Below are positions 32,724-41,953 of a stretch of DNA of 62,551 bases, piece by piece. Position 1 is the first letter of the stretch; each line of letters starts with the position of its first letter. The stretch is taken from NCBI GenBank assembly GCA_947648875.1, contig CANSPM010000018.1, forward strand, positions 1 to 62,551, given 5' to 3'. Source of the DNA: an uncultured Lachnospiraceae bacterium. GTDB lineage: Bacteria > Bacillota > Clostridia > Lachnospirales > Lachnospiraceae. The translations under genes were made by a program, and so were the position numbers. The notes beneath the pieces are model-generated. The model did not search any database. It was given only the letters and a program-made list of their open reading frames with translations, and was not told where the DNA came from.

Positions 32724-33113
32724 ATGTTTAATTCGAACGTCTTTGACTACATAAGTGTTCTGGATAAAGCTGCAGACGCGTCCTGGATGCGCCATATAGC
32801 GTTATCCAATAACAATTCCAATGTTACGACCCCGGGATATAAGAGACAGGATGTGGCGTTTGAGGCGGAATTGCGCAAGGCTCTGGGCAGTTGCAGGCAT
32901 GAGTCCATGGACGCCAAGGTGGCGAGGGTGAAGGGCATGTCCGTAAGACCAGTGGCATACACGGATTACTCCAATCTGTCCTACAGGTTGGACGGCAATA
33001 ATGTGGACCCGGATACCGAGCCTGTGATGCTGGCCGAGAATCAGCTGAAATATCAGGGGCTGATGGCGGCGATCAACAATGAATTCCAGAATTTGCAGGC
33101 TGTACTTAAATAA
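32724..33113 (+). CDS. flgB: Flagellar basal-body rod protein FlgB
   Basis: Proximal rod subunit. The 129-residue protein begins FDYISVLDKAADASWMRHIALSNN (read in parts), with the rod-family motif ALSNNNSNVTTPGYKR close to the N-terminal helix, and the C-terminal LKYQGLMAAINNEFQNLQ helix. ATG 32724 follows TGGAGGGG; the frame is open upstream but without a family match. First gene of the fla/che operon. Confidence 0.95.
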   Translation: MFNSNVFDYISVLDKAADASWMRHIALSNNNSNVTTPGYKRQDVAFEAELRKALGSCRHESMDAKVARVKGMSVRPVAYTDYSNLSYRLDGNNVDPDTEPVMLAENQLKYQGLMAAINNEFQNLQAVLK

Positions 33114-33133
33114 AAAAGTGAGGTATTATTATT

Positions 33134-33592
33134 ATGAATATTTTTTCTGCTTTTAATATTAACGCCTCCGGTATGTCCGCGCAGAGATACCGGATGGATA
33201 TCATCTCTGAGAATGTGGCCAATGCACAGAGTACCAGGACGGAGGACGGTACGCCCTACAGACGTAAGGTGGTGGCTTTTGCGGAAAAGGGCGGTAACGG
33301 CTCCTTTGTTCATGCGCTCAACAGTGCGATCGGATATCACGGCGCCGGCTGTTCCGGCAGCGGTGTGAAGATCACAGGCGTATATAAAGATTATGAGACG
33401 GAGATGAAGATGGTATATGATCCGTCTCATCCGGATGCGAATGAGGACGGATATGTGACGATGCCCAATGTCAGTATCATTACGGAGATGACCAACATGA
33501 TCGACGCCAGCAGGGCCTTTGAGGCCAATGCCACGGCATTCAACGCCAGCAAATCCATGGTGCAGCAGGGCCTACAGCTGGGACAGTCATAA
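33134..33592 (+). CDS. flgC: Flagellar basal-body rod protein FlgC
   Basis: Proximal rod subunit partnering FlgB. The 152-residue protein has the N-terminal rod motif INASGMSAQRYRMDIISENVANAQST and the C-terminal signature EMTNMIDASRAFEANATAFNASK (read in parts), both classic FlgC. GTGAGGT lies upstream of ATG 33134. It starts 20 nt after flgB. Confidence 0.97.
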   Translation: MNIFSAFNINASGMSAQRYRMDIISENVANAQSTRTEDGTPYRRKVVAFAEKGGNGSFVHALNSAIGYHGAGCSGSGVKITGVYKDYETEMKMVYDPSHPDANEDGYVTMPNVSIITEMTNMIDASRAFEANATAFNASKSMVQQGLQLGQS

Positions 33593-33628
33593 CGTTGATA
33601 GGGGAAAAGGAAAGGAGTCATACATAAA

Positions 33629-33973
33629 ATGGATTACGCGTCAGCAATAAACAGCATATCTTCTCTGGGCCTGAATCAGGTCACAGGCACGAGAATGAAT
33701 ACATTGACAGGAGCTCTCACCAATGAGGAAAACAAGGTGGACGGCACCATGTTTGATGCCTTTCTGACTTCAGCTATAGATAATCTTAAAACGACAAACA
33801 GCTATCTTTCCAATTCGGAGAATGAGAAAATCAAATTTGCTCTGGGTGAGACAGAGAACGCGCATGATCTGAGTATAGCGATGCAGAAGGCCTCTGACGC
33901 ATTGCAATATACCATAGCCTTTCGTGACAAGCTGCTGGAAGCCTATAACGCGATCATGCAGATGCAGATTTAA
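33629..33973 (+). CDS. fliE: Flagellar hook-basal body complex protein FliE
   Basis: Adaptor between MS ring and rod. A 114-residue protein with the FliE C-terminal pattern: SENEKIKFALGETENAHDL, IAMQKASDALQYTIAFRDKLLEAYNAIMQMQ (in parts). Normal length for the family. GGAAAGGAG precedes ATG 33629. Confidence 0.95.
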   Translation: MDYASAINSISSLGLNQVTGTRMNTLTGALTNEENKVDGTMFDAFLTSAIDNLKTTNSYLSNSENEKIKFALGETENAHDLSIAMQKASDALQYTIAFRDKLLEAYNAIMQMQI

Positions 33974-34077
33974 CAAATTGATATTTCATATATATACCGG
34001 AGTAAGTCACTTCGTGATTTGCTCCGCTATGTATTGTGCTTTTTTAACTATATTATGCAGTCACAGAGGAGAAACTT

Positions 34078-35673
34078 ATGTTAGACAGGCTGAAAGAAAT
34101 TTGGGCCAAAGTGCTTGAATGGTGGAATAAGTTTACATCCAAACAGAAAACGATTATTATTGCCATCGTGGCCATTGTGATTTTTGCTTTTGCGATCCTG
34201 ATCTATGTGTTTTCGAGACCACAATATACCCGTCTTATGAATTTTGAGACCGTCATAGAGGCTTCCACGGCCATGGACACATTGGAGTCCGCAGGTGTGG
34301 ACTGTAAGCTCTCCAACGACGGCCTGCATATTGACGTGAACGTGAATCAGACCGCAGCTGCCCAGCGGGCGTTGGGCTCCGCAGGGCTGACCTCGAAGGA
34401 ACCGAACATTCAGAGCGTGACAAACGCCGGTATGTCCGCTACGGAATCGGATAAGCAGAAGCTGTACGCGGATTTTAAACGGCAGGAACTGGAACAGGTC
34501 TTTAAGAATTATGACGCGGTCAGGGACTGCCAGGTGCGGCTGTCTCTTGTGGAACAGGATGGCACGCTGGCCCGCACGAAACAGGAATCTTTTGTGTACA
34601 TATGCCTGGAACTGGACGGCACGTTCACCTCGGACAATGCGGCCACCATGGCCAGAGCGGCAGCGACCTCAGTCGGCAATCCCACTACCGCCAATATCTT
34701 TATCAGCGATACGGCGGGCAACACTCTGTTTTCCGGGGATGAGGACTACACGCTGACCGGTTCCACCATCAGCCAGATCGAGGCGCAGAACGCGGCGGAG
34801 AGCTATATCCGCTCCAAGGTTAAGCAGGCGCTGCTTGGCACAGGGGTGTTTGAGACCATGGATGTGGCGACTTTTCTAAAGTTCGACTATTCCACTTATG
34901 AAGAGACGCAGCACAACTACCAGGCTCAGGCAGGCAGAGATGAGGGCCTGATCGGCCATCAGTCCACTGAAGAGACCGAGAGCAGCGGCGGCACCAGCAG
35001 CATTCCCGGTACGGACTCCAATGACGAGGACGGCTACCGGATTGATTTGAACGGAATGACCTCGTCCAGCTCCAGCGCGACGGACACGGACCGTGTATTG
35101 GATGAAAGCATCATGAAAATTGTCACCCCTGCGGGGATTATAGATTATGATAATTCTTCCCTTACCGTGACTGCCCGGAGTTTTGACGTGGTATATGAGG
35201 AGATCATAGAGCGTCAGGGGCTTCTGGATGTCATGACCTGGGAGGAGTACAAGGCGAATAACGGCGCGTCCACCAGAATGGAGGTGGATGATGATTTTTA
35301 TGATGCCGTGGCTACCGCTACCGGCATTTCCAGAGACAAGATTACGATTATAGCATACAGGGAGAATGTGTTCTTCGACAAGGAAGGCATGAATGTCAAC
35401 TGGACCGACATCCTGAGCATTGTCATGATCGTGATTATTCTGGCGCTGCTGGCATTTGTGATTTTGCGGAGCATGGTTTCCAGGAAGGATACGGATCAGG
35501 AAGAGGAACTGTCCGTGGAGAATCTGTTGCAGTCCACGCCTGACAGCGAGCTGGAGGATATCGAGGTGGAGAGCAAATCCGATACACGCAAGCTGATCGA
35601 GCGTTTTGTGGATGAGAACCCGGAGGCGGTGGCAAGCCTGCTACGCAACTGGTTGAACGAAGATTGGGGGTAA
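34078..35673 (+). CDS. fliF: Flagellar MS-ring protein FliF
   Basis: Forms the membrane MS ring on which the flagellum assembles. The 531-residue protein has an N-terminal membrane helix (about 23-43), ring-building motifs near residues 55-200 (including KLYADFKRQELEQVFKNYD and RLSLVEQDG), a low-complexity Ser/Thr/Gly/Asp linker around 300-340, a second membrane helix (about 443-465) and a short C-terminal tail that would bind FliG. AGAGGAGAAAC is the Shine-Dalgarno. Confidence 0.97.
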   Translation: MLDRLKEIWAKVLEWWNKFTSKQKTIIIAIVAIVIFAFAILIYVFSRPQYTRLMNFETVIEASTAMDTLESAGVDCKLSNDGLHIDVNVNQTAAAQRALGSAGLTSKEPNIQSVTNAGMSATESDKQKLYADFKRQELEQVFKNYDAVRDCQVRLSLVEQDGTLARTKQESFVYICLELDGTFTSDNAATMARAAATSVGNPTTANIFISDTAGNTLFSGDEDYTLTGSTISQIEAQNAAESYIRSKVKQALLGTGVFETMDVATFLKFDYSTYEETQHNYQAQAGRDEGLIGHQSTEETESSGGTSSIPGTDSNDEDGYRIDLNGMTSSSSSATDTDRVLDESIMKIVTPAGIIDYDNSSLTVTARSFDVVYEEIIERQGLLDVMTWEEYKANNGASTRMEVDDDFYDAVATATGISRDKITIIAYRENVFFDKEGMNVNWTDILSIVMIVIILALLAFVILRSMVSRKDTDQEEELSVENLLQSTPDSELEDIEVESKSDTRKLIERFVDENPEAVASLLRNWLNEDWG

Positions 35674-35677
35674 GGGC

Positions 35678-36688
35678 ATGGCAAAAGACGATGGAATATC
35701 CGGTCTGCAAAAGGCGGCGATTCTGCTGATTGTGCTGGGACCGGAGCGCTCAGCCAATATATTTAAACATTTAAAAGAAGAAGAGATAGAGGAACTCACG
35801 CTGGAGATCGCCAATACCCGCAGTGTGACTCCCCAAGTGAAAGAAGATATCTTAAATGAGTTCTACGAGGTCTGTCTGGCCCAGCAGTACATTGCGGAAG
35901 GTGGCATCACCTACGCTAAGGAATTGTTGGAGAAGGCTCTGGGCAATGAGAAGGCCATGGACGTGATCGGCAAGCTCACGGCCTCCCTTCAGGTCAAACC
36001 CTTCGAGTTTGTGCGAAAGACGGATGCTTCCCAGCTGCTTAACTTTATTCAGGATGAACATCCGCAGACCATCGCGCTCATTTTGTCCTATCTCTCCGCA
36101 GGACAGTCGGCTATGATCATCTCGGCGCTGCCCCCCGAAAAGCAGGCGGATGTGGCAAGACGTATCGCCGTGATGGACCGCACCAGTCCGGACGTGATCA
36201 AAGAGGTGGAAAAAGTGCTGGAATCCAAACTGTCCAACCTGGTCAACCAGGATTATACAATTATCGGCGGTGTGGACGCGGTGGTGGAAATCCTCAATAC
36301 CGTGGACCGTGGAACGGAAAAACACATCATGGAGACTCTGGAGATCGAAGAGCCGGAACTGGCGGACGAGATCCGCAAGAAGATGTTCGTCTTCGAGGAT
36401 ATTCTGCTTTTGGACGACAGGGCCATACAGCAGGTGCTGCGTAGTGTGGATAACAACGATCTGGCTATCGCGCTTAAAAATGCCAATGAACAGGTACAGA
36501 CGGCAATCTTTGACAATATGTCCAAGCGTTTGGCTGTAATGATCAAGGAGGACATGGAATTTATGGGGCCCGTGCGTATGAAGGACGTGGAGGAAGCGCA
36601 GCAGAAGATCGTAAATATTATCCGCAAACTGGAGGATTCGGGAGAGATCATTATTTCCAGAGGTGGAGGTGACGAGATCGTTGTATAA
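35678..36688 (+). CDS. fliG: Flagellar motor switch protein FliG
   Basis: C-ring protein that links FliF to FliM/FliY and contacts the MotA stator. The 336-residue protein shows the N-terminal QKAAILLIVLGPERSANIFKHL block, the EHPQ motif at 127-130, the GG linker near 198, and the charged C-terminal motor domain (about 243-318). It ends with an Arg-Gly-Gly-Gly tail whose codons carry the Shine-Dalgarno of fliH. Its C-terminal domain is the closest visible relative of the XRE regulator encoded at 8645. Confidence 0.97.
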   Translation: MAKDDGISGLQKAAILLIVLGPERSANIFKHLKEEEIEELTLEIANTRSVTPQVKEDILNEFYEVCLAQQYIAEGGITYAKELLEKALGNEKAMDVIGKLTASLQVKPFEFVRKTDASQLLNFIQDEHPQTIALILSYLSAGQSAMIISALPPEKQADVARRIAVMDRTSPDVIKEVEKVLESKLSNLVNQDYTIIGGVDAVVEILNTVDRGTEKHIMETLEIEEPELADEIRKKMFVFEDILLLDDRAIQQVLRSVDNNDLAIALKNANEQVQTAIFDNMSKRLAVMIKEDMEFMGPVRMKDVEEAQQKIVNIIRKLEDSGEIIISRGGGDEIVV

Positions 36689-37559
36689 TAATTTGCTGAA
36701 GCAGGGATTCAGTTTTGTTTTAAACGGAACCGAGGAGAAAAGGGTTATTGACAGCAACGGTTTGGTGGCCAGACGTCTGGAAGAATTGAAGGAAGCCGCG
36801 CAGGCCAAAGGGATGGATCCAGGCCAGGAGGATGAGACCGGGGGAGGATTTGTGCAGGGCATTAACGCGGTGGACCTGTCGGCTATGCTTGGCGGTGACG
36901 GCGAAAACGGCAATGTGCTGAAAGCGGAGTCCGCGAAGGAGAAGGCGCAAAGCATTTTGGAAGAGGCTGAAACCCAGGCCCGGAATGTGCTGGAGGGAGC
37001 TAAAATCCAAGCAGAGCAGGCTTTGCAGGATGCCCGGAGACAGGCGGAGAATTTAAAGCAGGCTGCGGTGGATGAGGGCAGGCAGAGCGGCTACCGGGAT
37101 GGCAGGGCGCAGGCGGATGCCGAGGCCGAAAAGCTCAGAAAGCAGATGAAGGACAGAGAGGCACAGCTGGAGGCGCAGTATCAGAGTGCTCTGGATCAGA
37201 TGGAACCCCAGCTGGTAGAAGCTATAACAGGCATATATGAACATATCTTTCATGTGGAGCTGCGTTCCAGCCGTGATATTCTGACCCATTTGATCGCCTC
37301 CACTCTGCGAAAGGCGGAAGGGAGCAAGGATTTTCTGGTGCATGTGTCCAAAGAGGATTACTCTTATGTGAGCATGCAGAAGAAACAGCTTCTGGCAGGA
37401 TTGCCGGGTAACGGAGTCACCGTGGAGATCATTGAAGATATGACCGTGGAGAAGGATGGATGCATGATCGAGACGGAGGGCGGTATATTTGATTGTGGGC
37501 TGGGAACCCAGCTTGAGCAGCTGCGCCGGAAACTGATACTTTTATCCTACACGGGATGA
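36681..37559 (+). CDS. fliH: Flagellar assembly protein FliH
   Basis: Stator-like regulator of the export ATPase FliI. A 292-residue protein: N-terminal segment with LYNNLLKQGF and KRVIDSN typical of Lachnospiraceae FliH, a long Glu/Ala/Gln-rich coiled coil (about 85-175), and the C-terminal FliH/YscL domain (VEIIEDMTVEKDGCMIETEGG, in parts). The likely start is TTG 36681, with GGAGGTGA 8 nt upstream; GTG codons at 36663 and 36669 are upstream alternatives. It overlaps the fliG stop by 8 nt, suggesting coupling. Confidence 0.88.
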   Translation: MYNNLLKQGFSFVLNGTEEKRVIDSNGLVARRLEELKEAAQAKGMDPGQEDETGGGFVQGINAVDLSAMLGGDGENGNVLKAESAKEKAQSILEEAETQARNVLEGAKIQAEQALQDARRQAENLKQAAVDEGRQSGYRDGRAQADAEAEKLRKQMKDREAQLEAQYQSALDQMEPQLVEAITGIYEHIFHVELRSSRDILTHLIASTLRKAEGSKDFLVHVSKEDYSYVSMQKKQLLAGLPGNGVTVEIIEDMTVEKDGCMIETEGGIFDCGLGTQLEQLRRKLILLSYTG

Positions 37560-37576
37560 GAAGAGAGTGGTAACAA

Positions 37577-38896
37577 TTGACGACAAAAAAGATTAATATA
37601 GATAAATATAGGGAGGCGGCAGAGCTGTCCTATTTCCGAAAACTGGGAAAAGTGGTCAATGTGGTAGGGCTTACCATTGAATCCGTGGGTCCTGACGCGC
37701 GGCTGGGAGATGTATGCCGGATCATGCCGGACGGGGATTCGGCAGAGCCAGTCATGGCGGAGGTTGTCGGTTTTCGGGACAAAAGGACATTGCTTATGCC
37801 TCTGGATCAGGTGGAGGGAATCCGGCTGGGATGTTCCGTGGAAAATACCGGCTATCCATTGACTGTCACCGTGAGTGAGCAGTTGCTTGGGAAGACGGTA
37901 AACGGCCTGGGCCAGCCGGTGGACGGCACACAGATCAAGGGGGGGAGTTATCCCGTGGAAGCGCCTCCTCCTGATCCCTTGCGCAGGGAGATCATTGATA
38001 CGGTGCTGCCCCTGGGAGTACGCGCGGTGGACGGCATTATGACTGTGGGAAAAGGACAGAGAATCGGCATATTTGCCGGTTCAGGCGTGGGAAAATCCAC
38101 GTTGATGGGCATGTTCGCACGCAATACCAAAGCGGATATCAATGTCATTGCGCTGATCGGGGAGCGGGGCCGTGAGGTGCGGGAGTTTATTGAGCGGGAC
38201 CTGGGGGAAGAGGGTATGCGGCGCTCGGTGGTGGTTGTAGCCACATCTGACCGCCCGGCACTGGAGCGGAAAAAAGCGGCTCTGACTGCCACAGCTATAG
38301 CGGAATATTTCAGGGATCAGGGCAGAGATGTGTTGCTTATGATGGATTCTCTGACCCGTTTTTCCATGGCACAGAGGGAGATCGGCCTTGCCAGCGGGGA
38401 GCCGCCGGTATCCAGAGGTTATCCCCCCAGTGTGTACTCTGAGATGCCCAGACTTTTAGAGCGGGCAGGGCGTTCCCATGTGGGATCCATCACAGGTCTG
38501 TATACCGTGCTGGTGGACGGCGATGATTTTAATGAGCCTATCACGGACACTGCACGAAGCATCCTGGACGGACATATTATGTTGAACCGCAAACTGGTAC
38601 ATAAGAACCATTATCCGGCCATCGACGTGCTACAGAGTATCTCCCGCTGTATGAGTCAGATTGCCACCAGAGAGCATAAACAGCTGGCAGGCAGGCTCAA
38701 GAATGTGCTGGCTACTTATAACGAGGCGGAAGACCTGATTAATATCGGCGCTTACAAAAGCGGCAGCAACCCGGAGATCGACTACGCCATTACCATGATT
38801 CACCAGGTCAACGAGTTCCTGCAACAGGAAGTGGATGAGAAAGTCAGCTTCGAAGAGAGCATAGCGCGCCTGGAAGAGATGTTTGGAAAGGAATAA
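37577..38896 (+). CDS. fliI: Flagellum-specific ATPase FliI
   Basis: Export ATPase of the flagellar type III secretion system. The 439-residue protein has Walker A GIFAGSGVGKSTLMGM, DELSD-equivalent region VLLMMDSLTRFSMAQREIGL, GEPPVSRGYPPSVYSEMPRLLERAG, and the family C-terminus. Translation starts at TTG 37577, with GAGTGG about 9 nt upstream, an unusually weak initiation region for this operon. Confidence 0.96.
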   Translation: MTTKKINIDKYREAAELSYFRKLGKVVNVVGLTIESVGPDARLGDVCRIMPDGDSAEPVMAEVVGFRDKRTLLMPLDQVEGIRLGCSVENTGYPLTVTVSEQLLGKTVNGLGQPVDGTQIKGGSYPVEAPPPDPLRREIIDTVLPLGVRAVDGIMTVGKGQRIGIFAGSGVGKSTLMGMFARNTKADINVIALIGERGREVREFIERDLGEEGMRRSVVVVATSDRPALERKKAALTATAIAEYFRDQGRDVLLMMDSLTRFSMAQREIGLASGEPPVSRGYPPSVYSEMPRLLERAGRSHVGSITGLYTVLVDGDDFNEPITDTARSILDGHIMLNRKLVHKNHYPAIDVLQSISRCMSQIATREHKQLAGRLKNVLATYNEAEDLINIGAYKSGSNPEIDYAITMIHQVNEFLQQEVDEKVSFEESIARLEEMFGKE

Positions 38897-38899
38897 GCC

Positions 38900-39382
38900 A
38901 TGGCCAGATTCCGGTATCGTATGCAGAGCATTCTGGATATCAAACTGAAGATGGAGACCCAGGCCAAACAGGAATTTGCGGCGGCCCAGATGCGTTTAAA
39001 CGAGGAGGAAGAGCGTCTTGCGGCGCTGAGGGCACGCAGGGACGGCTATGAAAACCGGGCCAGGGAACAGCTGCTGGGTTCGTTAAACTGCCGGGATATG
39101 GCGGAGAATAAAGAGGCAATCCTGCGAATGGATGAATATATTGCCCTACAGCATATCCAGATCCGGAAGGCGGAGGAAAAGGTGGAGCAGGCCAGAGTGA
39201 AACTGGCAGCGGTGATGATAGAACGTAAGTCTCATGAGACATTGAAGGAGAAAGCCTTCGCGCAGTTCCTGATGGACGAGAAAAAGCAGGAAGGCAAGGA
39301 AGTGGATGAGCTTACCAGCTATACTTACGGTCAGCGGCGGAAGGAAGCGGCCGCTACCGCAGATCTGGCCGGTGCTCTGTAG
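38900..39382 (+). CDS. fliJ: Flagellar export protein FliJ
   Basis: Soluble coiled-coil export chaperone that sits in the FliI ring. A 160-residue, almost wholly helical, charged protein, starting FRYRMQSILDIKLKMETQAK and ending QRRKEAAA, as FliJ proteins do. ATG 38900 is 3 nt after the fliI stop, whose last codons (GGAAAGGAATAA) provide the Shine-Dalgarno. Confidence 0.9.
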   Translation: MARFRYRMQSILDIKLKMETQAKQEFAAAQMRLNEEEERLAALRARRDGYENRAREQLLGSLNCRDMAENKEAILRMDEYIALQHIQIRKAEEKVEQARVKLAAVMIERKSHETLKEKAFAQFLMDEKKQEGKEVDELTSYTYGQRRKEAAATADLAGAL

Positions 39383-39495
39383 GAATGAGGCAGGTTTGGA
39401 TGTTTCACATCCTGATACTGATTAACGCGGTAACATAGGGGCAGTCTGTGTTGTGCAGGGAAAAAGTAAGTATTACGGAATGGAGTTAAAGAGCG

Positions 39496-40371
39496 ATGGC
39501 GAAACAGGAAGATCCCAGACAGGTGGCAGTGAGAGCTGAGAAGGATCAGATAAAGAGTGATAAAAAACAGTTGAAGAACGAGCAGAAACAGCAGAAAAAA
39601 GAAGCCAGGCGCAGGGCCAGAGAGATAGCAAAGAGAGAGGATGAACTGGCTGATGAGGACGAGGGGGGCGGCGTTGGCACCCTGCTTGCCACAATTATGA
39701 TTGTGATGGTGTGGCTCGCTGTGATTCTGGTGATTATCAAGTTGGATGTGGGTGGTTTTGGCAGTAAGGTACTGACTCCGATTTTGCAGGATGTACCAGT
39801 GTTAAATCGGGTGCTGCCAGGCAACTCCATTCTGGAGACTAAGGACCCGGAGAGTTATGGCGGATATACCAGTCTGGTGGACGCAGTGGAGCAAATTCGG
39901 CAACAGGAACTGGAACTGGAAAGGCTTCAGACCGCTTTGAACGAGAAGGAAGCGGAGATTGTGGAACTTAAAGCCAATGTGGTTCGACTTCAGGAATTTG
40001 AACAGAAGCAGCTGGATTTTCAGCGAATCAAGAATGAGTTTCTGGAGGAAGTGGTCTATGCGGAAAACGGGCCTGGTCCGGAAGGATTTCTGAAGTATTA
40101 TGAGGCGGCGGACCCCTCTGCGGCACAGCTGATGTATCGTCAGTTGCTTGTACAAAATCAGGAGGCCAAGGAAATTCAGGACTGGGCTGCTGCGTATTCT
40201 GTGATGAAGCCAAAGCAGGCGGCGGCTATTCTGGAGAATATGAAGGATGATCTGGATGTGGCGGCCAGGATTTTAAAGACCATGGGAGCCGAGAGCAGGG
40301 GCGCGATTATGGGAGTGATGGATTCCGAAATAGCGGCAAAACTCACTAAATTAATGGAGCCAAAATCTTAA
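39496..40371 (+). CDS. MotE/FlbB-like flagellar protein with MgtE_N-like C-terminus
   Basis: A 291-residue protein. Residues 1-55 are highly charged (Lys/Glu/Arg), one membrane helix spans about 58-82, then an ectodomain with a coiled coil (about 130-180) and a C-terminal helical domain (AAAYSVMKPKQAAAILENM ... ILKTMGAESRGAIMGVMD) like the MgtE N-terminal or MotE domain. In other bacteria MotE/FlbB proteins stabilise stator or periplasmic motor components. The position between fliJ and fliK is common in Clostridia. The large basic cytoplasmic N-terminus is a noticeable feature. Confidence 0.8.
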   Translation: MAKQEDPRQVAVRAEKDQIKSDKKQLKNEQKQQKKEARRRAREIAKREDELADEDEGGGVGTLLATIMIVMVWLAVILVIIKLDVGGFGSKVLTPILQDVPVLNRVLPGNSILETKDPESYGGYTSLVDAVEQIRQQELELERLQTALNEKEAEIVELKANVVRLQEFEQKQLDFQRIKNEFLEEVVYAENGPGPEGFLKYYEAADPSAAQLMYRQLLVQNQEAKEIQDWAAAYSVMKPKQAAAILENMKDDLDVAARILKTMGAESRGAIMGVMDSEIAAKLTKLMEPKS

Positions 40372-40407
40372 GTTTTCAGGGGAAAATGTCGATAAAATAG
40401 GTGTCTA

Positions 40408-40429
40408 TTCATGGGGTGCGGCCCATGAA
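40408..40429. other. Perfect 8-bp hairpin upstream of fliK
   Basis: TTCATGGG (40408-40415), six-nt loop, CCCATGAA (40422-40429), in the 114-nt gap before fliK. No U-run follows. Confidence 0.5.
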
Positions 40430-40485
40430 ATAAAGAGACAATGCTATATCGCTACAATATTATTGACGGAAAGGAGGTAAAGCGG

Positions 40486-41907
40486 ATGACAAGTATACCA
40501 GCAAATGTACAAAATTTTCTGGCGGGAAACCGAGCAGGACAGCCAAAGACCCAGGCGCCGGAATCCAGGGATGATTTCAGCAAGGTGCTCGACAGGCAGA
40601 AGACAACTATGCCCAAAGAAAAGCCTACAGACGCTTCCAGGCAGGTGAAACCTTCCAGCGGTGACACAGGCGGAACCCAGGAGCAGACAGAAGTTCCCAA
40701 AGAGACAGACGGGGATGTGCAGAAGGTGGGCGAAGAAGTAAGTTCGGAAGAAACGGTTACCGGACAGAACCAGCAGGAAAGCGTGGAGTCTGTGGACCAG
40801 CCTGGTCAGGAAGTTTCAGATGGACCTTTAGAAGGAGAGTTGTCCGGCGAGGAGTTGGAACAGGTGATGGCGATCCTACAGAGTGCTGTTTTACAAATTC
40901 AGGAGTTACTGATGCAGCAGCTGGATATAAGCCCTCAGGAGTTAGAACAACTGCTACAGAGAGAAGGTTTTACGGATCTTCAGTTATTGCAGCCGGAGAC
41001 AGTGAACCAGCTTATATTGGCAGCAACCGGCGCGGAGGATTCAGTTGCGCTGGTGACAGATGAGAATTTATATCAGAGTCAACAGACCATCATTCAGGGA
41101 TTTCAGGAGATCACGAGGGAACTTAAAAATTCACTACAGGAACAACTGAATTTGAGTGACGACGACGATCTGCCCAAGGCGCTGGAAGTTCTGGAGAATG
41201 CCGTGAATGGCAAGTCTGTCACAGTCGTGCCGGAGACCGGGGTTGAGACTGTGAGTGGGCCCCGGGGACTACTTCAGGAAAGCGGTCAGCCACAGCAGGA
41301 CGGTCGACAGAGCGATGGGGAACAGAATCGCGATCAAAAGCAGGGAGTGGCGGGGCAGGTGTTCTTTCAGAATTATTCATCCCCGGCGCAGAATCAGGCA
41401 GCGGCCCAGGTAAGCCCGGTCAACACCGGCACGGGAACGGCATATGTTGAGCTTCCGGAGTCCCAGCAGGTCATGAATCAGATTCTGGATTATATGAAGG
41501 TCTCTATGAAACCGGAAGACACAATTTTAAACATGCAGCTTCACCCGGAGAATCTTGGAACGCTGCATATCCAGATTACAGCCAGAGAGGGTATCATGAC
41601 AGCGCATTTCACTGCGTCGTCGGAAGCAGTCAAGTCAGTGCTGGAAACGCAGATGGTGGTGCTTAAAGAGAATCTTGAACAGCAGGACATCAAAGTGGAC
41701 GCAATAGAGGTCACTGTGGAGACACATCAGTTTGAAAGTAATCTGGAGCAGGGACGTCAGCGCGGCGAAGAGGAGTCGGGCAGAAAACCCAGACGAAGAA
41801 GGCTGAATATAGGCAGTCTGGAGTCAGAGGAAGAGCTGACACAGCCTGATCAGGTTCTCTCCGAAATGATGGCGCAAAGCGGCAGTTCTGTGGATTATCT
41901 GGTTTAA
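40486..41907 (+). CDS. fliK: Flagellar hook-length control protein FliK
   Basis: Molecular ruler that sets hook length and switches export specificity. A 473-residue protein with a long, low-complexity Gln/Glu/Ser N-terminal part and a C-terminal Flg_hook domain: MKPEDTILNMQLHPENLGTLHIQI (in parts), HFTASSEAVKSVLETQMVVLKENLEQQDIKV. ATG 40486 was selected because AAGGAGG lies 8 nt upstream; an ATG at 40441 in frame lacks a good Shine-Dalgarno. Confidence 0.93.
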   Translation: MTSIPANVQNFLAGNRAGQPKTQAPESRDDFSKVLDRQKTTMPKEKPTDASRQVKPSSGDTGGTQEQTEVPKETDGDVQKVGEEVSSEETVTGQNQQESVESVDQPGQEVSDGPLEGELSGEELEQVMAILQSAVLQIQELLMQQLDISPQELEQLLQREGFTDLQLLQPETVNQLILAATGAEDSVALVTDENLYQSQQTIIQGFQEITRELKNSLQEQLNLSDDDDLPKALEVLENAVNGKSVTVVPETGVETVSGPRGLLQESGQPQQDGRQSDGEQNRDQKQGVAGQVFFQNYSSPAQNQAAAQVSPVNTGTGTAYVELPESQQVMNQILDYMKVSMKPEDTILNMQLHPENLGTLHIQITAREGIMTAHFTASSEAVKSVLETQMVVLKENLEQQDIKVDAIEVTVETHQFESNLEQGRQRGEEESGRKPRRRRLNIGSLESEEELTQPDQVLSEMMAQSGSSVDYLV

Positions 41908-41953
41908 CAGCATTTATGTGTATTTACAATATTAATAGGAAAGGAGCGGAATT